DNA of 64,000 nucleotides from Chloropicon primus (lineage: Eukaryota; Chlorophyta; Chloropicophyceae; Chloropicales; Chloropicaceae). The stretch lies in contig CP060760.1 in assembly GCA_023205875.1 (NCBI GenBank), positions 310,001 through 374,000 on the forward strand. The letters run 5' to 3'. The notes beneath the pieces are model-generated. The model had not been told where the DNA came from. It searched no databases and saw only the letters and a program-made list of their open reading frames with translations. Made by a program: the position numbers and the translations under genes. This document shows, in pieces, positions 1-10,300 of this stretch (position 1 is the first letter of the stretch; each line of letters begins with the position of its first letter).

Positions 1-710
1 AAGTGTCGTGGGAGGTCAAGCACCAGGAGGAGAAGTTTGTTGTTCCTTGTCAGATCTCTTCCGTGTTGGGTGTGCAGGTGGACACGAAGACGAACATCAT
101 TTCAAGGCTGTGGAACTACATGAAGCTGAAGGGGTCAGCCACGACGAACGAGGCGGCTGCTGTGGAGTTCACCAACCCGAGCATAAAGGCGTTCTTCGCC
201 GAGGGGGAGAAGACTTCGGACTTGAAGCTTCCGGTGATTGGTCAGAAGTTGCGGAAGGCCTTGGTGCCTTCGAAGCGACCATGCCTGGAGTACACCATAC
301 CGAGGGCAGATGATGACCAGGGGATCGACGACGTGAAGTCCCTCTCGTTCGTGGTCAGAATTCCTTCCAAGTCCTTCGCCGCGACCCTTTCGGACGCGGA
401 CAAGCTGTTGAAGAAGGTCAAGAACACAAGGGCGTTCGACCTGATGGACAAGGACATCAAGAGGCTCGTGGACGAGATCAACGAGAGGAAGAGGAGGAGA
501 AACTTTTATTTGGGGTTCTCGCAGTCCCCCGTGGACTTTGTGACGAGCTTGATAGAGTCCCAGCAGAGAGATCTCAACCAGATGATGAATTACGAGGCGA
601 CCGATATTCACCAGAGGTCCCACATTTTCCGGGACGCGTGGGTACACGACGCCTCCATCAGGTACCTCCACCAGAGGATCGCGGGCAACGAGAACGGAAG
701 CCAAAACTGA
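1..710 (+). CDS. BAF60: SWI/SNF complex subunit BAF60/SWP73-like, C-terminal part
   Basis: Open from the window edge to a TGA at 710, so only the last ~235 residues are present. The stretch containing SSVLGVQVDTKTNIISRLW and ending in the PCLEYTIP region matches the SWIB/MDM2 fold and flanks of the BAF60/SMARCD/SWP73 family. The LGFSQSPVDFVTSLIESQ segment near the C-terminus is a family hallmark (SPxDFIxxLIxSQxRDL). In the family this subunit bridges transcription factors to the SWI/SNF nucleosome remodeller in the nucleus. The N-terminal half lies outside the window, so the start and any introns cannot be seen. No other family fits as well. Confidence 0.85.
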   Translation, partial: VSWEVKHQEEKFVVPCQISSVLGVQVDTKTNIISRLWNYMKLKGSATTNEAAAVEFTNPSIKAFFAEGEKTSDLKLPVIGQKLRKALVPSKRPCLEYTIPRADDDQGIDDVKSLSFVVRIPSKSFAATLSDADKLLKKVKNTRAFDLMDKDIKRLVDEINERKRRRNFYLGFSQSPVDFVTSLIESQQRDLNQMMNYEATDIHQRSHIFRDAWVHDASIRYLHQRIAGNENGSQN

Positions 711-3156
711 TGGAACAACTGTGATAAAACTGTAGTTATAGATGATGTAGCATTCGCAAGGCCTCAAGGTCAAGTTTGAGCCGACGAAGACCTCAAAAAC
801 GGCATCCGCAGACCTCTCGGATCGAGCAAGAAGATCTGGTGGCCATCCCAAACCCATTGACCTCCACCCACCTTAGCGTTAGTGATGCGCTGTGCGCTTC
901 TCTCTCACGTTTCGTTTTCTGGTGGATTTCTAGGTTTTAGCTGAACCATCATAACGGGCGAACACGAAGGCGAACGAGGATGGGACGAGAGAGAAACGAA
1001 GAGGACGGGAGCGCGAGGAGGGGACACATTGGGGAGTGCTCCTCTTCGTCATGAGAAAAAGCCAAAATGGTCAAAAAGAAGCTCTGGTGAGGACACAGGA
1101 TGGAGCCGGGTGCGAATATGGTGAAGGCGGAGAAAGAGGAGAGGAAAACCACTGGTGAGGGAAAGAAAGGAGGGTAACGCGGCAACAACGGGTGTTTAGC
1201 CAGCAAAATATCCACCATTCGACTCCTTGGTTTAAAGAGATCACCTGGCACGAGGCACCCTTTTTTTAGTTTTGATAAATGCAGAATGCGCAAAATATGT
1301 AAAGTATAGAATGCGACAATGCTCCGGACAAATATGGCAAACCTGTTCTCGAACTGACTCCAGTATTCGTTGACCGCGCAATCTTTCCACCACATGCATT
1401 CTTTAATGAAACTCGCAAAGAAGTGCTTGGTGCTTGGCGCTTTTCATGACAAATCTATATGTGTTTCCCCCTGCGCGCCCTCAAAGAGTCACCGTTAAAA
1501 GCCAATTTACTTAATGTAAGCATTTCCTTCAACGCGTGCCTACGTTCTAACCGATGCCAGTGAAAATAGACACACACAGACAAACACCAAAAATATAATT
1601 CCTTCGTAATACCAAATAAACTTTTTTGTATGTCAAGTAACTTGTGGTTTCATCAATATTCATAGATGTTTCCGCAATGCCCTTCTTGAAATATGATATA
1701 ATCGATAATCATTTACTGCTATCACGCAATTATGCTGCTATTATTATTTTGGTTGGGTAACCTGGACTTCGTATCTGGTAAACAACCAAACAAATGCATA
1801 TCATATCTTCTAAAAATATTGTTTCAAGAGCTGTTTAGCAGAAGGTAGCGACTGATTGTCTAATTTCCCATGCCCTTTCATTACAGCATTCATCAGAGCA
1901 TTCAGCGATATTGTCTGCTCAGAACCGAACCAGAATGCAGCCCAATTAATCCCGAGATGACTGCATAAAAATGCATCCCTTTCGGTTTAATAAATTATTC
2001 TTTAAAAGCATTTTGTTTCACTATCAAAGTAAAACCAAATAACTCAAACAATGTAATAACATATTTGGGGGTGCTTTTTAGGGCAATCAGTTGTATTGCA
2101 TGGCATGGCATTACATGGTCAAAAATGGATAGAGATAAACAGGAGGACATGTCTTCAAGAAACAAATTGAGTGCCGCAACAGAAACTGCAGTTAAGCAAC
2201 CATACTTGCATCATCCAAAAGCAATACTTTCTGTACCAAAAATCTTTCTGTTGCATCGCATTGCTTTATTTTTTTGGAAACTTATTAAACTGAAAGAGAA
2301 TGCATATCAAAAGCATATTTATTTGTTTCTTTATGAACGTAAAAGATACCGAAAATGCATATTTTTTCTTACATATTTGTCAGATTATGCAGCTGGGACT
2401 GTCGAATCAATTAAATGACAAATTCAAACAATGAAGATCACCGTACGAGTTTGTAGCGAAGTTGGAATTAATCAATGTTCGAAATTTTTGTTAATGGTAT
2501 ATCAAGGCCAAAACTTAATCAAGAAAGCAAATTCTTCGCTGAAATTCTTATTTTGCTATTGTCAGAATGAACATAGAGAGAGAGAGGACATCTTTTGAAA
2601 TCTAAATGGTATCGGTGAACAACAGCTCAGATTTATTACATGAAAGTTTCATGCAAGTATCATTGCCTTCGTACGAAATAAAGACATGAGAAGTCCTTTG
2701 AGTGTACACTTCTTCGTTAATTTGTTGCTGATGTAAATCTTTTCTTTCAAGCGCGCTAGCATAATTGGGTGGGTGTGCATTTGCGCCCAATAAATGCATT
2801 GCAATGCGCTCAAATTGAAGTTTTCGCTTAAGATAAGATAAGGGGGCGTGAATGCAATAGACCAACATTTCATCTACTATGTTGAAATTTGTCACTCCAG
2901 AGTTGGGTTTGTCAAAAAGGGGCCCTTGACGTGAGGACTGTTGGCCTGCGTGAACCCTGTGGAGAGTTCTGCAAAATGGAAGCGTCTTGATGGGAAACTC
3001 CTTGTTTGATAATTTTTTAGTTTCAGTCTCATACACAGGATGGCATTTCCGCGTTTAATCCAGCTTCTTGCGCATTCCCTTCTGCAGGTCAGGAGCTTAA
3101 ACACACGCATAGCGTGCGCAAGTCATTTGAACATACAAAAGATACAAAATTATGTT
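711..3156. other. Long intergenic region with an AT-rich island
   Basis: About 2.4 kb without a convincing gene. From about 1,400 to 3,150 the base composition falls sharply to AT-rich sequence with many A and T runs, unlike the GC-rich genes on both sides. The short ORFs here (for example 2065-2418 plus and 2602-3036 minus) have AT-driven codon use and no recognisable domain. I saw no terminal repeats, target duplications or transposase remnants. Possible roles are a centromere or replication origin, or decayed sequence. Confidence 0.6.
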
Positions 3157-4752
3157 TTACACGGTGAAATCAAAAGTGAAAGTAACTTGTTCGGCGTCGT
3201 CGCCTTCCCACAAAGAAGGCCGTGTTTCCCTGACCACGCCTCTTGGGTTTTTGTGCCGACTCTCAAAGTATTCCGTGGCTCTCTTGAGAATTTCCGATGA
3301 TGTCCCGGTTGCTCCTTTTCCACTATGATGCATGTCTCGTAGTAGGAAGACAAGCTCCATGGCCCCGGAGTAATCCAGGTACAGCGAGCATATCACCTTC
3401 CACTCTAGGTACTCTCTGGGCTTCTTGGACGAGAGCTCTTTGGTGAAGACATCGACATTGAACTGGCACCTTTTCCACCAGCTCGCTCTCTCCGACCACA
3501 GCCCGTTGATCTCCGCAAGAACCTCCACTTGAGAGATGTTGGCGACCTCCAAAAAGCCGGCACCGTCCCTCTTGTCCGTTCTCTTGATCTCATCTAAATG
3601 CGTTGCGAGGCGACGCCAAGCTGCTTCGCTAGTGCTGCAAACGTCCAGGTGAATAAAAGCCAGCTTTGTCCCCTCCAGGAGCACGCTGGACTTCCACTCC
3701 GTCTGATCCAACCTTTCCATCCTTTTAGTTTCTATCTTCTCCTCGACAATACGAAGAGCTCGAAGGGGTATCGGGGACGAGGGGGCGTCTTCTGCAAGCT
3801 GCAGCATGCTGGAAAAGACGGCTTTGTTGTCCAGAATCAGGCACATCAAGAGCTCAAGCTTCACAAGATAAGGCTTGTGCGGCATTTTCCTCCTTCCCCT
3901 GTCCCTCTTGTCCTGGGTGGCGGACAAAAGAGTCCCCAGGTCATTCACGGCCAAGTGCAAGTGGAAAAGCCTGCTCAGCACGTCTGCTTCTAGGGTGAGA
4001 TCCATGGGCTCCTGGACATCAAAGTAACGCATGAGGAACCTCATGGCCTCCCTGTGAAGGTCGGAAGTGGATCTATCCCAGCGCTCTGCGCGATCGCTCT
4101 GTAGCTCTGGCGTATACCTCACCATTTCAACGGGGCAAGACATAAGCTCGTTGACATCCAGCGCAAACTCAGGGCCCCGGACGCTCATGCAGTTCCTCCA
4201 CTTCTGGTACACAATAAGGCCAAGGAGAAGGTCGTGGCCAATGCATATCGAGCCTCCCCTCATCTGCTGGACGATCGCAAACGTCCGCCCGGGGTCATCG
4301 TTCACGAGGTGAAGGTCTATGAGCCCGTTCACAACATCAGTCCTCAAGCGAGCTTGGCGTATGAGCGAGTAGACCAGCCTGGTGAAGTTCGACAAGATAT
4401 TGAACGAAAAGCTGTCCGGAAACTGCCGGGCAATCTCGATCACGGCCTTCCAGACATCGACGAGCGTTTCCCTCGAGTGCGTGCTCATCGGGATCTTGGA
4501 CGTGTTGTACCTTTTCCTCTTCCTCTCCGTGTCAACAAACTCGGAGCTTGCAAGCTCCAAAAGTAGCGCCGCCACCTCCGCCGCACAGTGCCACTCCTGC
4601 TGCCTCACGAACCGCTTGGCGAGACCCAGCAGGTTCTCCCTGTGGCTCGTGTGACCGACCCCAACCCACGGCCTCACGACGGCCCTGAACTCCAAGGAGT
4701 ACGGGTGCTCCGAACATAAAGGCCTCGTCGTCGAAAATTCAGGCCGCAGCAT
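3157..4752 (-). CDS. Helical-repeat nuclear protein, possibly TAF1A-like (RNA polymerase I SL1 subunit)
   Basis: Single open frame of 531 residues with GC-rich codon use, starting at an ATG at 4752. The protein is almost wholly alpha-helical with TPR-like amphipathic helices (for example LAKRFVRQQEWHCAAEVAAL near residue 45), has no signal peptide or membrane segment, and ends in an acidic tail. The pattern of helix pairs around 'QEWHCAAEVAALLLEL' recalls TAF1A (TAFI48), a TBP-associated factor of RNA polymerase I, but the resemblance is weak and other helical-repeat proteins are possible. It is divergent from PAF1 across a 670-bp promoter region. The gene is well supported; the name is not. 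Confidence 0.85.
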   Translation of the reverse strand: MLRPEFSTTRPLCSEHPYSLEFRAVVRPWVGVGHTSHRENLLGLAKRFVRQQEWHCAAEVAALLLELASSEFVDTERKRKRYNTSKIPMSTHSRETLVDVWKAVIEIARQFPDSFSFNILSNFTRLVYSLIRQARLRTDVVNGLIDLHLVNDDPGRTFAIVQQMRGGSICIGHDLLLGLIVYQKWRNCMSVRGPEFALDVNELMSCPVEMVRYTPELQSDRAERWDRSTSDLHREAMRFLMRYFDVQEPMDLTLEADVLSRLFHLHLAVNDLGTLLSATQDKRDRGRRKMPHKPYLVKLELLMCLILDNKAVFSSMLQLAEDAPSSPIPLRALRIVEEKIETKRMERLDQTEWKSSVLLEGTKLAFIHLDVCSTSEAAWRRLATHLDEIKRTDKRDGAGFLEVANISQVEVLAEINGLWSERASWWKRCQFNVDVFTKELSSKKPREYLEWKVICSLYLDYSGAMELVFLLRDMHHSGKGATGTSSEILKRATEYFESRHKNPRGVVRETRPSLWEGDDAEQVTFTFDFTV

Positions 4753-5067
4753 GACGTCCCCTTCGCTTCACAGGATCACATCCCTCGCAGCAACACAACA
4801 ACGAACCAGTTTCAATCCAAACCAACCCGTCCGTTTTCCACTTTCCATCCCACGATGACGTCCCCTTGTCCCAAGTGAAGGCTCGTTCGAAAGAGCAGAA
4901 CACGATGCTTGTGATGACGCGACGCTCTTCCTCCCTCGCGCCGCCCCTCGCCCTCAATATCGAACAGTCCCCCTACACCTGGGTCCCCTCTCCTCCGACA
5001 GCTCTCGGCTTGAAATTGCGGCAGAACCCAGAGGGCGGCGAAGGTCGAAGAGGTAAGCGATCGCCCA

Positions 5068-5104
<37 letters not shown>

Positions 5105-5422
5105 GGAGGATGAAGGCGACTTTGCAAGACTTTTAAGGGTCACATGAACCAACCCCGTGGAGAGGAAGAAAACCAAGCGTTCCTGGCACACCACAATTTA
5201 CTCGTTTTCGTGTGAATTCAGTGAATGTTTCCGATAAAGCTGCGGGCGGGAGATAAACTCAAGTGCCCGCGCCGGTGACATGTCCTGAGACATCCATCAC
5301 CATCGTCGTCGTTGTCGTCGTCGTCGTCGTCGTCGTGAACTCTTTCTTTTCCTCGTCTGACTCTTTTTTTTTGTTCTTTTTGGCAGCAAGAAGTTTGTTT
5401 GATCTCGTTCTCTTCCGCGAAG
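4753..5422. promoter_or_regulatory. Divergent promoter region between the TAF1A-like gene and PAF1
   Basis: Holds the composite TTCGAAAG element at 4851-4896, about 100 bp upstream of the minus-strand ATG. A GA microsatellite lies near 5070-5105 and a CGT/GTC triplet run near 5303-5337. No coding frame is convincing. Confidence 0.5.
4851..4896 (+). promoter_or_regulatory. Copy 1 of the composite TTCGAAAG promoter element
   Basis: Begins ACGATGACGTCCCCTTG and ends GGCTCGTTCGAAAGAGC. It aligns over about 40 bp with elements at 24332-24383 and 46208-46258. It sits about 100 bp before the start of the minus-strand helical protein and about 530 bp before PAF1. Confidence 0.45.
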
Positions 5423-6676
5423 ATGGGAGCAGAGAGGAAGAAGTCCAAGAGGGACAAGAAGAAGGAAAACCCATGGCTGAAGAACGACGGTAAGTCATGC
5501 CACTCGTCGTGAGGATTCACGCTCTATGTCTGTCTCTGTCTCTCTCTCTCTCTCTCTGTGTCTCTCGTTCGTTCTCAATCTCCCTTGTGCTCATGATGCT
5601 CACGCTTTGTATGCCTCGTTCGTTTTCTTCTTCTCTACCCAGTGGACCCGAGCGTCCCGTCACTGAAGACGGAGAACAGGGAGAGGTTGTTTGCTTTCAA
5701 CCTCCCGCAACCACCTGGAGATCCCAAGCTGCTTGAGGTCCCGGTGGACTCGGCCAACGCGAAGATGAAGTTCCAGCCGGGCGTGGGCAAGAGCATCGGC
5801 CACGCTGGAGTCGGCCTTTTGAAGACCAAGCACGTGCACTTGGGGCTCCAAAGGAGGGCGGAGCTTCCGGCGGTCAACCTCGGCGAAGGTCTGAAGCTCC
5901 TGGGCATGGCGCCCTACAACCTGGCGGGCCAAAGGGAGTTGTCTCCGGAGGACCTGGGGATTTTGGACAAGCAGAAGCCGTTCCTGAGCGGCCACGGGGA
6001 CGACCTGCAGCCCAACAGGTCCGCGGCGGCGAGGCTGGACCAGAGCATCTCCGGCAAGATGAGCTGGGTGATGAACACCACGTACATCTCGGTGATGGAC
6101 AGGCAGAAGAAGAAGGGGGCCCGCGAGGGCACGACCGCTATGGACAGGGCCGAGATGGAGGAGGGCTCGTCCGTGGACGTGATCAAGAAGCAGTTCGATT
6201 CCGTCCAAACGGCGCCGAAGCACCCGGCGAAGAGCGGGCTGAAGATGGTGTCGTCCACGCCGATCGTTCCTTACAAGCGCGGGGACCACAACGAGTACCT
6301 GGAGCTCCAGGTGAACGACAGCGACCCGTACCCAACGCGGGGGCACGTCAGGAGCTCCATCTTGAAGCAGTGCACGATCACCACGGACGATCACGCCGAG
6401 CCCGTGGAAGTCTCCATGCTCATGCTGCCGGAAGGCTCAAAGGGTGAGACCGAGGACGGCACGCAGGAGACCTACAAGCTCGTGAGCGGCTTCAAGTACG
6501 GCCTGGCCCCCTCGCGGGACAGGTTCATGTTCATGCTTAGCGAGGACAAGGTCGAGTACGTCGACTTCTCGGCGAAGATTTTCTTGTCCAAGCTCCAGAC
6601 GAAGAACAAGGAGGTTACGGACGTCCTCTCGAGCGTCAGGAAGAGCTCCCCGGTCCTCAAGAGGAAGAGGCAGTGA
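5423..6676 (+). CDS. PAF1: PAF1, RNA polymerase II-associated factor 1
   Basis: Two exons, 5423-5489 and 5643-6676, with a 153-nt CT-rich GT-AG intron; 366 residues. The first exon encodes a lysine-rich start (MGAERKKSKRDKKK). Family signatures are MSWVMNTTYIS (human WLRxTxYIS region), the following DVIKKQFD segment, the PDxxYW-like SSTPIVPYKRGD block and a short basic C-terminus (LKRKRQ). PAF1 is the scaffold of the Paf1 complex on elongating RNA polymerase II, which couples elongation to H2B ubiquitylation and H3K4/K36 methylation. At 366 residues it is shorter than animal PAF1 because the long acidic tail is missing, as in other small algae. Start and splice sites follow from frame continuity (phase 1). 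Confidence 0.85.
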
Positions 6677-7384
6677 TGGTGGCAGGCGAGGAAGACGGAG
6701 GGGGAGGAGGATGGGAGACGTGCGGAGCTCTCTCTCTCTTTCTTACATCTTAATTGTCTTATTTTTTAAACCGACTCTAGACAAACAAAAAACTTTCTAC
6801 TTTCTTTCTTGAGAGAGACAGAGAGAGAGAGACAGAGAGAGAAACGCAACCACGGCCCTGGCACTCGCCGCTTTTACTTTGAGGCCCAGGATCTGAACGT
6901 GGCCAGCATCCGTCCCGACCAGGAGAACCTCTCCGACCCAGCGGCTGCCCTCGACTGGTTCGCCGAGGCGATCTGCTGCTTCCTATAACTTGGCTCGCGG
7001 CGGAATTGATTGCCGCACTGAGCTCTCTGGGCTGCAACCATGTTGCTCTGCGACATGGCGGTGACAATCATTTCGTGAGAGCGTGAGAGAGGAGTCCGAG
7101 ATAGCGTGAGCGAGGGCGTGAGCGCGAGCTGTGAGAAGGTCACACCACACCCTCCCCCGCCAGGCCTCCCAGACGAAAAAAGGTCACGCCCGTGATTTCA
7201 TCTCTCCTCTCCTAACGTTACACTTTTTGTAACGGATTTCGCACCATTTTTGTAAATTCGCGCCAAATTTTTTTTAATCGATCGGGGCCGAAAGAGCGGA
7301 GAGAGTGAATCCGAGTCCTCAGGGAAAAGAACAACAAGATGAACATGTAAGGAACTACTTGTTTGATGTACATAAAATTTCAGT
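6677..7384. other. Space between the convergent PAF1 and SMC1 genes
   Basis: About 700 bp, unusually long for convergent genes here. It holds CT/GA tracts (6727-6843), a GC-rich minus-strand frame (listed separately), an inverted repeat CGTTAC...GTAACG at 7216-7234, and an E2F-like TTCGCGCCAAA at 7257-7267 inside an AT-rich stretch. This looks like a promoter for a small minus-strand gene rather than plain 3' flank. Confidence 0.4.
6874..7071 (-). CDS. Possible small protein of unknown function
   Basis: A minus-strand frame from the ATG of MIVTAMSQSNMV to a stop at 6874, about 65 residues (89 if read from the first upstream ATG at 7143). It is rich in Ser, Ala, Arg and Gln, has GC-rich codon use like neighbouring genes, and has no recognisable domain. 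Its upstream flank (7190-7300) is AT-rich and contains an E2F-like site and an inverted repeat, as a promoter might. The space between PAF1 and SMC1 would otherwise be empty. It could equally be a chance frame, and nothing but composition and context supports it. Confidence 0.3.
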   Translation of the reverse strand: MIVTAMSQSNMVAAQRAQCGNQFRREPSYRKQQIASANQSRAAAGSERFSWSGRMLATFRSWASK

Positions 7385-10300
7385 TCAAGCAGCGAATGCT
7401 TTCAAGTCCAGGGTGAAGCTGTTAGAAAAGCCCGACTCCGGATTTCTTGTCACGCCATGCAGGCAATCGGCCTTGTCGTAGAAGGTGTCCTTGAGCGAGA
7501 TCACGATGGTCTGGAACTGCTTGGACCTCCCTCTGAGAAACCTGGCCACCCTCGAAACGTTCGTAGAGTCCAGCGCGGCATCGATCTCATCGAGAACGAA
7601 GAACTCGGCGTCTCCGGGACTGCTCAAGTTGATCGCAAACAGGAGAGCAAGTGCGGCCACTGTCTTTTCCCCGCCACTCAGATCAGTCATGTCCCTGAAC
7701 CTCTTAGTGGGAGGCATGGCAGTGTACTTGATTCCCGCAAGGTATGGCTCATCAGGGTTCTCCAAGCTCAGGTAGGCTGTGCCCCCAATGTCCCCCCCCC
7801 GCCCAGAGCCTCCAGTCAATTCCTTGTAGATGGAATCTATGCTGGAGGTGACAGCCTCAAACGTCTTCATAAACGCTTTGCATCTCTTGTTCTTGATCAC
7901 CGTGAATTCCTTTGAGATGGCGTCACACTCTTTCCTCGCACTCTCAAGCTCCTCTCCAAGCTCCTTCTCCTGCTCTACAGTCTTCTCGTACTGCTCGGCG
8001 GCTTTCAGGTTTGGATTCTCTCTTTCTAGCTCGACCTGCATATTTTGGATCTCTTCCTTCTTGATCTCCTCGAAATTCTGCTTGTCCTTCGCATTCGCGA
8101 GGGACTTCACCGAGGCGTCGAGTGAATCAAACACGTACGACTTCCCGCCGATGACAAGACCTTCCAGAGGATTGCTCACTTTCTTTGTTGAGGTGGGCAG
8201 TTTGACATGGTCGATAACTGCAGATTGCAGGATGTCCTCACACTCCGTCCTGTGCTGCTCGATGCTGTTCTCTTTGGTCTCAATCTTCCTGGACGCTTCT
8301 TTCAGATTCTTTGAAACCTCAGTGAACTTGGACTTCGCAGCCTTGGTCTTTTCGTCGGCATCGCTGTGCTGCTTCTGGAGTTCTGCCAACTCATTCTCAA
8401 GATTGATGATTGATTCCTTCTCCACCTTGCTCTTTCCGATCAGCTCTTTCTCTTTCTTCTTGAGCTTCTCGAGCTTGGTTGTGTCCTGAGAGATCTGCTT
8501 CTCCATTTTCTCCAATGGCTTTGCCGTGTCCCTCTTTCTCTCGTACTGAAGTTGGGACCTGATCTTGCTCAGCTCGGTGTTGAAAAGAAGTCTCTTCTCA
8601 CGAATCTCGTGCTGCTCCTTCAGTTGAAGCTCCTCGTACTCCCTGATGTTCTTGACGCCGACTTTGCGACTGAAGTCCTTGAAGACGGTGTCAGTAATCT
8701 CGTTCAGCTGAGCATCAATCTTCTCAGAGTCCTTGTTGTGCTTGTCGACCTTGTCACGGCAGGCTTTCAGAAGTGGAACATGCTTGCTCTTCTTCTCCTG
8801 CACTGCTGCAACCTCTTTCACGAGGTGCCTGCTCTTGTCCTTCTGAGCTTTCGATTCGGCCTTGAGGTACGAGAGCTGCTGCTGAAAGCCTTCAATTGCC
8901 TTTTGGTTCTCTTGCTCATCTGCTATCATCTGATTCAGTGATGGCAGCTGCCTGTACTCGGCCGAAAGAGACTCGTAGGACTTTTTGATGTTCTGCACAT
9001 GGGCCTCATTCCACCGCTGCACAAGCCTCTCCATGCCTTGACTCTTACCGCCCGTGATTGTTCCTGCCTTGTCAAAGAGGGTGCCATCCTCCGTTACGAC
9101 CTTGTGCCGCTCCCTTCCGTAGGCCAAAGACTTGGCTTCTACATGGCTCTCACACACCACGGTGCTCCCGCAGACAAACCGCACCACGCGTTCAAACTGA
9201 GGACTGAACTGAACGATGTCATAAGCTAGCTTGGAGGTTCCACCCAAGTTCCTGCTCATCTCATTGATTGGCCTTGCTTTGATAGTCCGAAGCGGGAGGA
9301 ACATCATGGGCGGGAGGAAGTGGTTCTTCAGCCACTGAATGCACTCCTTCGCCGTCGACACATCTTCCACCACAACTGCGTCCATGTTTTTCCCCAAGGC
9401 CACAGTGATTGCAAGGGTGTACTTGCTCTCAGATATCTTGCACAGCTCAGAGAGCCTTCCATAGACTCCAGTGATAGTCTGCTTGAGGTTTGTGATAGCG
9501 GTAAACATTCTCGCATCCCTTTCTCTTTGCTTTTTGTAGGATTTTGCTTCCCTCATTTCCCCCTCCAGCTCGCCCAGCTTTGATTGAAGCTGATCCCTCC
9601 TGGCCGAGTTCTTCTTGTGCCCTTGGCTCAGCTGCTTTTGCTCCTTCTGCTGGTGCTTGAGCTTGCCTTCGACCTCCTTCAGAGACTCGTCCTTGGAAGA
9701 CAAGTTCCTGTTCACTTCCTCGTTTTCCGCCTCGAGCTGCTGAAGGGTCTGGTTCAGCTCGCGAGCTTCTGACTCCAGGGCAACCAGGGTGTCCTTCTCC
9801 GCCTCCTTGCGCCTTTCCAGAGCATCCTTATCCTGCTGGAGGATCGCACTCTGCTTGCCGGCCTCCGCTTTCAGGGAGTTGTACTCGTCCTCGTCCGCGG
9901 CTTTGACTTTTCCTTCCTTGCTCTTACCGCTCGCGCTGGCCTCCAAGTCGGCCAGGTCCTTCTCCTTCAATGCGGCCTGCTCCTCCAAGCTCTCGATTTC
10001 CTCGACGTGCTGCTTGTTCTGCTCGGTCAATTTCTTGACCTTGGCCTCGTTGCTCCTCAGCTTCTTGATGGTCTGGTTGATCTCACCCTCCACGTGCTTC
10101 AGTGACACCGCAGACCCGTTCTGGCTCGCCTGCTTCTTGGCTTTCGAAAGCGCTTTGGCCACTTTGGTGCTCGACCTCTGCACCTTGCCGCTCTGCGCCC
10201 TCGCCTCGTTGAGCTCCTTCTCCAAGCCGCTGCACTCTTCCGTGAGCGACGCCACGGTTTCCTCCAGCTCCCCCTTCTCTTCCACCTTGTCGTTGATCTG

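Noticed and set aside
949-1395. 148-residue minus-strand frame downstream of BAF60
   Set aside because: Ser/Pro/Phe-rich low-complexity product without family features.
2065-2418. 117-residue plus-strand frame in the AT-rich island
   Set aside because: AT-driven composition, no recognisable motif, no supporting promoter or splice context.
2602-3036. 144-residue minus-strand frame in the AT-rich island
   Set aside because: No domain; codon use is unlike neighbouring genes. Chance frames of this size are expected in AT-rich DNA with few constraints.
5070-5105. GA/CT microsatellites as mobile element tails
   Set aside because: They are simple repeats found in many introns and leaders here, with no flanking element sequence or target duplications.
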